A stretch of DNA of 64,000 nt from Mermis nigrescens (Eukaryota > Nematoda > Enoplea > Mermithida > Mermithidae), in assembly GCA_036768485.1 (NCBI GenBank), contig JAVLUZ010000508.1:372001-436000 (forward strand), written 5' to 3'. The position numbers and the translations under genes were made by a program. Below are positions 49,401 to 61,400 of this stretch, piece after piece; position 1 is the first letter of the stretch; every line of letters starts with the position of its first letter. Below the pieces are notes generated by a model. That model worked only from the letters and a program-made list of their open reading frames with translations, did not search any database and was not told where the DNA came from.

Positions 49401-52400
49401 TGCCCACCTGCTCATTATCATATACTTGTCAACTTCATATGTGCATTCATCTTCTGTACAACGCTTCAATCAGAGACGTAGCCAGAATTTTGGTTCGGGG
49501 GGCATACACAAAAAAGTTTTTTAAGACTAATTTTGCATTGAATGTTAGTAACGTTATGTATGTACCTATAATAAAACTAAGTTTTTCGACCTTTAGTAGT
49601 GTAGCCTAGCTAATTTATGGGTTTCTGACAATCAGAAATACAAAAATGTTAATCAGCGCGATACTCTGAAATTTTTTGAAATTTTTACCGTTTTCATAGT
49701 AATCTTTTACTGTCCTTAGCATTTTGTAGCCTGTGAATACTAATATTCTGTGATATTTTGCCTGATTTAGGCTATTAAACGCAATACCGCTTAAATCATA
49801 CAGAATAGACAAATTAATTTCGGCGAACCCTTTTTCCTTTTCGTCCTCCCAAAAATCTCGCTGCACATGTACAACGAGATTTTACGGCGAGGGGGCTGCG
49901 GTGGCGCGCTCAATCGCCCTCTAGAAAATTTTGTAAAAAAGCACTTTAACGTTAAATACTATTGCTAAAATTTTCGCAAAATCGGCCACATCTCGGTTTT
50001 AAATTAAGCCCAAAACACTTAAATTGATGAATTCCTACATTGTACAACATTTCTGAGCTGAAATGCGCTTTTCGATCTCTGCTAAGTATAAAAGCGCAGC
50101 AAAGGGTGCTGCCAATAAGATATAAAAAAGATGTATCAATGACAATTTTGTTTTTATCGTTTACAGGCCCATTTGTGGCCTTCTTATTAACAATTTAAAA
50201 TGAGATTATGTGTCCTGTCCTAGTAAAGAAAAAGACAAACAAAGCAAAGAATAGACAAACTGGTACACAATCATTTTCGCACATTTACTGTTATGCTCAA
50301 CAAGCATGCGCAGTTTCATTTAACGAACAAATAGAGCAATAAATCACTAAAGTGATGTGAATTGATCGATTATTTTAGCTAATTTAAGCTTTTGAACTCA
50401 TTGGATCTATATAACAATAAATATAATAAAGACTCGGCGCGAAGCGCGAGAAAATTCTTGACGTTTTTGCCTTTTTGAACTCAATTTTCTGGACACAATT
50501 ATTACACTCGAAAAATCAACAAAATTTCTCAAAAATTTCGAGGGGGGGCATAAGCCCGCCATGCCCCCTGGCTACGCCTATGGCTTCAATACGTACACTA
50601 CACAATTTCAATCGACGTCAATGTACGCTACAGTTTGAGTTCTAAAATCCAAACAGCATATCTTCTATCCGACCATATCATAGTAGTCGCTGTTATGTCT
50701 GAATGCATGAATTTAATGCTCAGATTTCCTTTAAATATCTTTATGAAACCTTGTGCTTTTTCAAACCGTGTTTGGTTGCACGTGCATTTTAATAATGGAA
50801 TTGCGCGCTATTGTATTAAAAACTTTGTTCTTGCTTGAATAATGCTACCAAAATCCTTGCTAACTACTTAATTTATTTTTAGAAAGATTGAATAATTGAC
50901 AGAGCTTAGAATTCAAAAATCTGCTTGCTACAGCAGTAAGCCATGCGTTTGACCAATAACAAATGTAAAATCGGTCTAAATATGTATCTTATGCATAACA
51001 TTATATTGGAAGCAAGGCATGTTGTTAGTATATAAGCCCAGGCCCGGGCCCGGTACCAAGCCCGGCAGCAAAGCTAGGGCCGGGCCCGGGTCCGGGCGGT
51101 ATTTTTGAGCCCGGTCGATCACTGTTCTCCATGCCAACTCAATTCAGTCTACAGAAACAGGTATAAGCCGCAGAATATACTTCGATTTTTGCATTGTTTA
51201 GAGGAAGTCTAAGTATTAAGCATATTCTTACTATTTTTGCGCGTATAGGGAAATTTTCCCCTAGTCCCTCCTCTTTGCATTCTTAAGAATAAAAAATCCA
51301 AGTATGTATACTCATCTTTTTTTGCTCCATCGGAGCATTTTTTCTTGCTTAAAATGTACATGTGCAAAGGGACCTTGCACAAAAAACACTTTGTGGAGTA
51401 TTTTACGCTTTCCCACAAATAGCAGCCTTTAAAAATCAATCTTGCACTCGCACAGCCAATAGGAAATGTATATCGACGCCAATGTAAAAACAAATTTAAA
51501 AAAAATAACAAATTTACCCAAGCAACGCCCCCTGGCCTGATATAATTGGCGTGCATGCGTGCCCCTGAAACTCGTTCGTAAAACTCGAAGGTTTTTTCGC
51601 GTTCTTCGAACATCCAAAACAAAGGGGTCATGGCGCCCACGTCCAGCGCGTGCGTCGTAATGCCCATCAAATGATTGGCTATGCGGGTTAGCTCGGCGAA
51701 TAATACTTCAAAAGAAAAGCCAACACAAATTTAAAAAATTAAATATATTTAAAAAAATCAAAATGATATAGTACTGTTCTTTTTTAATAAAATTTGATTA
51801 TTTTTATCTCACAAATTTTTTAAAAAAATTTTTTCAATTAATTTTTTGCAATACTCGCCAACCAACTTTACACTGTGTTTTCTGATGCACTCGTACATGA
51901 AAATATGTATCTAAACCAGTGATCGTACGGGGACCCCGACCCCGAAAAACCCCGGCCTAAACCCGACTCCGACCGAGGGGCATGATTTTTCGAGTAGGGG
52001 TTGGACCTTTTTCGAGGGTGAACATGAAATATAGCATTTTATTTGTTGGTACATAAACGAATTGTATAAATGGCAAATAAATTCGGAACAAGGACGATTC
52101 ATTTACCAGCAAAATTAATGTTAAACTCGACACTCGCGATTTTTCATAAAAAGTACGCCTGGTTGCCATGATGTTAAGACGTACATACATGTTCGCATAT
52201 TTTCCATAATGAAGTGCGCCGAAATTACTGCGGAATTACAGGCGTAGCCGGGGGATGGAGGCATATGCCCCCTGAAATTTTTCAGAAATTATGTTGATTT
52301 TTCTGGCGCAATGTGTCCAGAACATTGAGTTTAAAAAGGCACAAACGTCAAAATTTTCCGAGTCATTATTATTTATTGTTATACAGATACAATGAATTTA

Positions 52401-55400
52401 AAAGCTTGAATCTCTTAAAATAATCCAGCACTTCGCAGCACTTTAGTGATTTAATGCACTATTAGTTCATTGAATGAAACTGCACATGCTTGTTGAACAT
52501 AATAGTAAAAGTGCGAAAATGTTTGCGTACCAATTTATCTATTCTCTGCTTTGTTTATCTTTCTTTACAAGGACACATAATTCTATTTTAAATGAAAGTA
52601 AAGGCCAAATTTTCTTGTGTTTTTGCGCATTTTCTGTCTTCTGGGCTAGTTAAGAAGAAGGTCACAAATGGGCCTGAAAATGGTAGAACAAAATTCTCAT
52701 TGATACATCTTTCAATGACTTATTAGTTGCGACCCGTTGTTGCGCTACATACTTAGCAGAGGTCGAAAAACGCATTTGCAGCTCAGAAGTTTTGTGCAGT
52801 GTAGGTGTTCATCAATTTTATGTTTTTCTGGACTTAATTCGAAACCGAGATTTTGCCAATTTGCGAAAATTTTAACTTTACTAAATAAAAATTAGAGTGC
52901 TTTTTTACAAAATTTTCGGGGGTTCTGCTCTGGACCTCGCTGGGGGCTCTTGAGCGCGCCACCCAAGACCCCCAGCCGTACAATCTCGTTCTACATGTTG
53001 AAAGAGATTTTTAGGAGGACAGAAAAAGTAAAAGGATAAGAAATTTTTAAAAATTTCCGGCGCTTCGCGCCGCAATCAGTTTATCTGTTCTGTATGATTC
53101 AAGCGGTATAAATTGAGTTTAAAGAATAAAAACGTCAAAATTTTCCTGCGCTTAGCACCGCCGATTATTGGGTTAGGACGGTAAAATATGACTGAATTTC
53201 TTGATGCTTTGCGCCACTTATGATTTACGAACTGTTTGTCAATAAAGTGCGCCATAGAAAACCGATATGAAAAAACTGTGGAAGAATACGAAAAAGTGAG
53301 AGCGATTAGTGATTAAAATTGAAAGTAATGCTGAATTTCTAAAACCATGTTTGAACTTGGAATGAAAATAAAATGTTGAACATAACCAGCTTTATTAGTA
53401 TGCTCTACAAACAAGTGAAGGTATCGTTTTTATCCTTTTCAAATTGATATGTAATCATGCAATGTTAATTGTTAAATTTTCAACCCCGACCCCGACTCCG
53501 AAAACCGGGGTTTTTCATCCCCGACCCCGATCGGGGGTGAAAATCTGACCCCGTACGATCACTGATCTGAACCATTCGTAAAATAATATTAAAAACTATA
53601 AATGAGCAAAATGCGCCAAATTGGGTTTAACGCAATAACTCAAACAGAAACTTTTCTTTTAACCAAATTTATTTCGAACTGCAGTGCTCAAAAAGCGGAG
53701 CAAGAAATACGTAATCGAAGGCTAATGCTCATTTGTTGAAAAAGCAAAGTAAAAGAAATAAGAATTTTTTTTGAAAGTAAAAAAAGTAAAACTATTTAAA
53801 ACTATTTTATTTCAGTTTCAAAAAATTATACTCTCGCTGCATATTCTGTAGCTTTTTTAAAACGAATGCCCGAAAACTAAGATGAGCACGTCACTTCTAA
53901 GACAAATGAATAATGGATGAGACGCACATGATACATAGTCAGAATTTAGATAAATTGATGCTTACAATAGATAAATAAACTACAATGGACTTATTCATAC
54001 GAATGTAAAACAAATCAACTAGTCATTAATACTAGTTTTTCCATCAATAATCCAGTTCCGTCAAGAAATAAGAAAATACGACATTTCATTTTTATTTTTC
54101 ATAAAATGTTTATCAAAATATTCGTCCTATCCAATTTTACTACTATACACATACATGGGCAGCAACCAAATTCTGGGAAGGAAGCGGAGGTCAAAAACGT
54201 GCCACAAAATTTATGGTAGGGACAAAAACACAATTTTCAATATTTCTCATGGATCTCTCTCTACTCTACCTACTAAAAAATCGCGATAAATTGAAAAAAA
54301 ATTTGAAAATTACATTCTGAGCTTTTGTCAAAGTGGGAAGAGGGCATTCAGATTCTGAGGGTTCAGACCCCAGTCCTCCCCCACGCCATTGTGTGTGCTA
54401 GCTAACCTCGCTACATATGCATAAAGCTGTCCTCTTACCCGAACTATGGAATTCGTCCAACCGAATTTAGGTACAACATGAATATTTTTTCAGCCTTTTT
54501 AGACAATTTTCTGCCGACTTTTAACCGGAAAATAAAGCTTCTTTCGATACGAATTGGCGAAATAGGGCAACTTCTGAGTACGTCTCTTTGATAAATATTC
54601 GAAAAATTATAAGTTGCCAGTCTTAAGGCATTTCGATTCGCTGTTCATAAATGTACATACATGGTTAGTCACCTATGTAACTAACTATCCGTAGTGTTAT
54701 TTGGACATAACTTCCTTAATACTTTTCCAAACTTGATGAAAATTTGGCAAAAGGTAGACTGTCCAATAGCAAAGTAAGTTATAAAATTTTATTCGAAACA
54801 AACTAATTGATCAAACATCACGCTACTTCTACGTGACTACCATCTAATTCAATCATATGCTGAAGCCGTTCTTTATATTCTAACATTGTTTTCATTCTCA
54901 TTTCAACACTGACTTCTCTAAAAGCCAGTATAATGTGATTTTTAAGGTCACATTATACAATGAAATATAGATTATTAGGAACGCTCGTACAGCTTTTGAA
55001 AGAAAACAAAAGAAAAGAAAGAAGAAATAAAACAATTCATCACATTAAAAATCGCATTATACTGGCTTTTAGAGAAGTCACTGTTGAAATGAGAATGAAA
55101 ACAATGTTGGAATATAAAGAACGGCTTCAGCATGTGATTGAGTTAGATGGTGGTCACGTAGAAGTAGTGTTTGTTTGCTTCGAATAAAAATTTGAAAGAT
55201 ACTTTGCTATTGGACAGTCAACCTTTTGCCAAATTTTCATCAAGTTTGGAAAATTATTAAGGAAGTTATGACCAAATAACACTGCGGATACTTAGATGAC
55301 TCAGCCTGTACATTGAATTGACTTTCGCATTTAGGAGACGTGATGTATGTAGACCAACATAAAATGCAATTAAGTTTTTAAGCTAAAAAATCACCTCTTA

Positions 55401-58400
55401 TATATTTTGCTCGAGGAGGTACATCAATACCGAGTAATTTTTCTATAGCTAAAGAGAATGCCTGTTCGTTGCACATCATTGAAACGTAATCGAGGCGGTC
55501 GAAGTATGGCAAAGCCTAATCAAGTAAAATTAGAAGTTTAGAGGCGGTCGTTCAAATTTTCGAGAACGAAACATAAATTTAAAACTTTTCAAAAATTTAC
55601 ATTACAAAAATCGTGATCTTTGAAATTTGTAAAAAATCGAAACATTTCCAGAAGTCGTTGTTATAATTCATCAACGCTTGAAATATGCACGTAAGCAATG
55701 ATTAGGCAGGAGAAGACATGAAAATAAGCAAAACATGGCTTAATGACGGAATAGAAAAATAATAGATTTATTTATTATTATTTCTTATTAATAATAAAAC
55801 ATATGTATCGATGTTTTTATTATATACAATATTATTATTTATTATGTAGTAGTACATGCTTTTATTATATACAATTCTCGCCACGAAATTTGAGCAACAA
55901 AGAACTTATTGAGTTTATTTAGAAACGCTTTAACACGACCTAATCGCCGGAGACCGACAGAGTATCCTGACATGCTTTACGTTAAGAAAACGCGACTTGA
56001 ACACCTAGGTCTGACCACTTAAATTTTCCCATATTTTTGGATAGAAAATCACCAGAAACGCCAAAAAATGATGTATTTGACGCGAATCCACCGTTTTCGA
56101 GCCCGAAAAGACATGTCTGAACAATTTTTTCGCCCTCCATCAATTCCCATGCTCTGTATGTCTGATTGAATGTGTTACACATCTTGCACATACAAGCATA
56201 CCTGCGTATACGTCTTATATTCGATTAACTTTTCGGTAGCACGGTGTAAGAGTCCGATATGTGGCACTGCTTTCATGACTACCTTAAAACAAAAAAATAC
56301 GAATGAAATTTTGATTTCCTTTAAAATCTAAAAAAACCTAGCCATGGGCGTTCGCAGGGTGTTGGGGCTGGCCGCCCCCTCCTTAGCCCGAAAAATAATT
56401 TTGGAAAGGTAAGGAAATGCATAAAAACTAGCGTCTTATTATCGAAAACTCTCGAAATTTTCGGCGTTTCGCGCCTTAGAATCATTGTTTTCATCGCTTC
56501 ATTTTTCATTGTTTATTTTGTAAGAAAAAAATAAATTTTTTTCAAAAAGTATGAATTTTAAGAGCATAACAACATATCCCGAAATAAAGGGTCACCAATT
56601 CTGGACCGCCCCCCTAAAAAACCTTCGTACGCCCCTAACGCCAGCTTTTTATTTCTATGACTAGATCACTTTCAAAATAATTAATCTTATATTTCGAATA
56701 TTTACAAGGATCACTAACTTTTTTCTGAGTGAAGAATTTAACTTGGACTCTTTAAGGTTGAAGAAATATAAGGAGTGAAAATAGTACGGAGTTAAAAACA
56801 CGACGGGTGGCAGAATCAATGGGTCCTGTAGGGAGGGGGTAGGGGGCATGCCCCTTCGAAACCAAAAATATTTCTAAAAACACCAAAGGGGGAGTAAGGG
56901 AAAAAAGTAAGATTTGGGGAAATGTGATTTATTTCTTAAAAAATCACAAATTTTATCACTGGATATGACGCGTCTGGTTGGAAGCAGCCATAGAACGGCC
57001 TCTTCAAGGCCCATCCGTCTATTGTTCCTTATACATTAACTTCATCTAATAGTGTGTGCGCCAGTCTTTTTTCACTGTTGGTATTTCAGGACGCCGTTTT
57101 AGGGAGAAAAAGACGTCACTAATGCGATTTCTTTTTCCTCCGTTGACGTTTTTAAACAGTTGAGTAAACTTTAACGTATTTCCGGCAGTTTTTTTTGTGC
57201 TCGGCAAAGATTTTCCCGATGCACAAAGACTTTTCGGGACCGTCTTGCTGCATGTACAAAGATTTTTTAGGAAACGAAATTCGCAAAAATTTTCGTCGCT
57301 TCGCGCCGAAATGAGTAATTGTGTGTTCTATATATCTTTATAATGGCAGAAATTGCATTTCAAGAGAAAAAATGTCAAATTTTTCGGCGCTAAGTCGAAC
57401 AACTGTTTTTACCACACTAAAACCGCTACTTTACTATATTATAGTACCTCAAAATTTGTGTGTACGAAATGTCCAAAGATTTTTGGGAAGACAAAAACCG
57501 TAAAAAGGTGCAAAATTCCCAGAAATTTTGGGCGATGAGTAATTGTTTGTCCTAAACATCTTTAAAATGGCAGAATTTGCATTTTAAATGAAAAAATGTC
57601 AAATTTTTTGGCACTTCGCGCCGTTTTGAGACAATTTTTAGTGATTTTTGGCGTGAGAAACCCAGAAATTAGCTAAAATACACTACCAAAGATCGAAAAC
57701 CCTGTTTTACCACACTAAAATCACTACTATACTATATTATAGTACACAAAAATTTGCATCTATAAAATGTACAAAGACTTTTGGGGACCATCTTTGTTCA
57801 TGTAAAAACCGATTTCAGGTAAGATACAATTTTCCTTAAAATCAAAAAGTACACATTTTTATACTCACTTCATCACGCAAGAAATGTACACCAGATACAC
57901 CAGAATCTTGGTACATGTACAAACACGACCCCTAAAAGTCTTTGTACACCGGGAAAAATCTTTGCCGATTACAAAAAAAAACACTGCACCTTCCTATTAT
58001 GTATATTAATTCGAAGGGATTTATTGGTGGTCACTGTGCATTATGTCGGTAAATGAAGAAAAGTCGTCACAGCTCTGGGAATTCTATAAGATAGATGATG
58101 AGGATGAATCAAAGGTATTATAAATAAATGCAGGTTATTCTGAATTAATCGAGTGCACACACTATTTTAAAATTCATTTTAAAATCAATTCTTTTAAATT
58201 GCATAATGTACGCATCATAGGGAACATCATATGTGTAATAGGGGGAACGGCTGGAAATTTCGGGGGGAGGTTCCCCGACCATTTTCAGACGGAAACGGGG
58301 ATAAGTGACTTCCAATTTTTGGCCAAAAATGGCCAAAAACACCTAAAAAGGGCCAGAAAATTCAATTTTTTCCAAAAATGGGAAGGTGGCAAAAAATTTT

Positions 58401-61400
58401 TCTTGACTTTTGTGGATGGGGAGCAGTGTTTTTTTTTGTACAAGGTCCGTTTGTACATGTACAAAGATGGTCCCCAAAAGTCTTTGTACATTTTGCACAT
58501 GCAAATTTTTGTGTACTATAATATAGTACAGTAGCGATTTTAGTGTGGTAAAACAGGGTTTTCGATCTTAGGCAGTGTATTTTAGCTAATTTCTGGGTTT
58601 ATGACGCTAAAAATTATCTGAAAACGGCGCGAAGCGCCGAAAAATATTGACATTTTTCCATTCTAAATGCAAATTCTGCCATTTTAAAGATATATAGGAC
58701 AAGATAATTTATCAGTTCGGCGCGAAGCGCCGAAAATTTTGGGAATTTTACACCTTTTTACAGTTTTTGTTTTCCCAAAAAACTTTGTACATTTTGTATA
58801 CACAAAATTTTTGGGTACTATAATATGGTACAGCAGCGATTTTAGTATCGTAAAAACAGAGTTCTTCGACTTTTCGTAGTGTGTTTTAGCTAATTTCTGG
58901 GTCTCTAAGGGCAAAAATCACTAAGAATCGTCTTAAAACGGCGCGAAGCGCCAAAAAATTTGACATTTTACTTTTGAAATGCAATTTCTGCCATTATAAA
59001 GATATATAGAACACACAATTACTCATTTCGGCGCGAAGCGCCGAAATTTTTTCGAATTATAGACCTTTTTTGCAATTTTTGTCTTCCCAAAAATCTTTGT
59101 ACATGTACAAAGACGGTCCCGAAAAGTCTTTGTACATCGGGAAAAATCTTTGCCGAATACAAAAAAAAACCGTGATGGGGAGACGATCAACTTTTGGTGA
59201 AAAGATTAACCACCCCTCCTGCTAAGTATGTATATGACCCATCCCCTCAAATTCAGACAATTTTTGACTCCCTCTCGGCCTTTGACGAAAACTCGCGTTT
59301 TTTGGTCATTTCTAGGCGCTTTTTTTGTCATTTTTTGGCCAAAAATTGAAAGTCATTCACTCACCCCACTGAATATGGCGGGGACCCCACCCAAAATTCA
59401 GAGCCGTTACGTGTCTGGAGAAAACAGAAATAATCAGAGCGTCGAATTAGCGTTATTGACAATAAAGTTTTACTTCTTCATCCAAATGTAAGATTAATCG
59501 CAATACGCCGTGCGCCGCAGGATGTTGCGGTCCGAAGTTTATTACCATATTTTGAAGTTGAACTTCCTTCATCGGAAACGTGACTAGCGAAAAATTGATA
59601 TAAAATTTGATATTATAAAAGTTCTAACATTTCTGGAATTGCACGAGCAAACTTCGAGGGAATGAGAGGTAAAGCTTAATTAAGGCATTGTGACATGACA
59701 TTTGCAAAGGACAAATATTTTAAGGCTCGTTTAAAGATTTCTGGAGCTTTTTTGTTTTTTATTGTTTATTTAGTTTTTTTCTGTCCTTCTTATCACCCCA
59801 AAGCCAGAAAATTAATGATCCCTTCCCAAATTTTTGGAAAAATATTGAAATTTTCCGGCAGTTTTTGACCAAAAAAATGAAGATCGTTAACACCCTAAAA
59901 ATGGCCGAGACCATAAATGCATAGCGCCGGAATTCTAGGAGGGAGGTGGAATTATAGAGTGCCTTTTTGGGGTCCAAAATGGTAAAAACGCGTCAAAAAA
60001 TTCTTTTTCAGGCTCTATCTTTATAGAGCATAAAACATGAAAAATTTCGAAAAAAATCCAAAAAGTCGGAACGAATTGATTAAAATATAGTCAAAACATG
60101 AGTATAATGGCGCGAAGCGTTGAAAATTTGGCATTTTTGAGCAAATACATATATAGCCAGAAACGCTTAAAAAAGCATCTGTTCTGCAAATTTTTAGAAA
60201 ATTTTTGGGAACCTTAAAAAAATCGCCAATTCTGGAGGGTGGGGTGAAAAAATGTTTGCAGGGGGTAGGATGAAAAATTTTTCAGGGAGGTGGAACCCCC
60301 TATCCAAGATCATGCATGCCCGGAATCCCCACCAAAACACCAAAAATTTCGAGCTGTCACACGTGTGCTTTTCGGGGTAAAAGTATGGAGCTTCAACGCT
60401 TTATGCATTTTTAACAAAAATTGAAAAATTTTTGACTCGTTGCGCTATTTATCCTAATCATAGATGCAACATGGGGTAAGAGATGCACTCACCCAAAATT
60501 GGTCGTCTTCCCCCTCCCCAAGTCGGAAAATTGATGATCCACCCTCCATTCTTGACAAAAACTAGCGTCTTTAGGCCATATTTAGCTTTTTCTGCCCATT
60601 TTGGCAAAAAATTGGAACCCCCCTAAAAAATGGAAGAGGACCCCCACTCGAAATTTCCAGCCGCTACATGTATAATCCTAATTAATGTGTGCGCGTGGTT
60701 CAAATGCTCCACAATCAAGCTTTACATTCTTATTTTGCATCTCTGTAGGTACCTATTATTTTTAAGGGTTTTTACGCAGGGATAACCAAAACGCGACAGA
60801 CATTTCCGATTCATCAATAAAAGTACACAACTTCGCCAATATGAGGCCACTTTTATGCATAGGTACGTTTAGCACAAAAATTAGTCAATGTCTATTAAAT
60901 ATGCACAAAAAAATTTCGGTCGTACAAAGACTTCCCCAAAATCTCTGTACATGTACAAAGAAATTCGTACAAAAAGGTGGTATGCAATTATGTATTTGTC
61001 TGCCGGTGTTATTCCTGACGTTTCCAGAGTTTTTCTCATCATGGACTTGTACAAATTTTTATTTAACAATGTATTACTACAAAAAATCTTTTAATCAAAT
61101 TGGCATAGATTAGCTTAGTTTTTCTTTTTGTATTTTTAGGAAAGAGGCAGCAGCATCGCATCATCTCCCAGTCAGGGCCGGATTTAAGGGGGGGCGCCCC
61201 CGTTGGCCAAAAATATATATTTAGCGAGATAAAGGAATGGATATGCAATTTGCAATGATTTTTGGCCGTCAGTGACAATAATTTCTCAAAGTTTTCGGGA
61301 GCTACGCGCCGGATGATACCTAATAATGACATTCATTTACTTTCTTGGCGACCTGGAGGAAGCCAATTTCTCTTAAGGGCAAATTATGTTTCGCATCAAA

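Larger units (their letters stand above)
48838..51350. repeat. Third palindrome copy, split by nested insertions
   Basis: Left arm 48838-49020 and right arm 51150-51350 pair as in the other copies (AAATGCTCCGATGGAGCAAA, CAGAATATACTTCGATTTTT). The middle is occupied by the element at 49186-51124. Confidence 0.85.

Noticed and set aside
51429..51617. Alternative frame over NDUFS2 exon 6
   Set aside because: Shadow of the exon; the true frame matches the 49 kDa subunit over its full length.
57190..57986. Complete hAT-like element
   Set aside because: The flanking octamers do not match and both ends are of the same type, so it is a rearranged composite.
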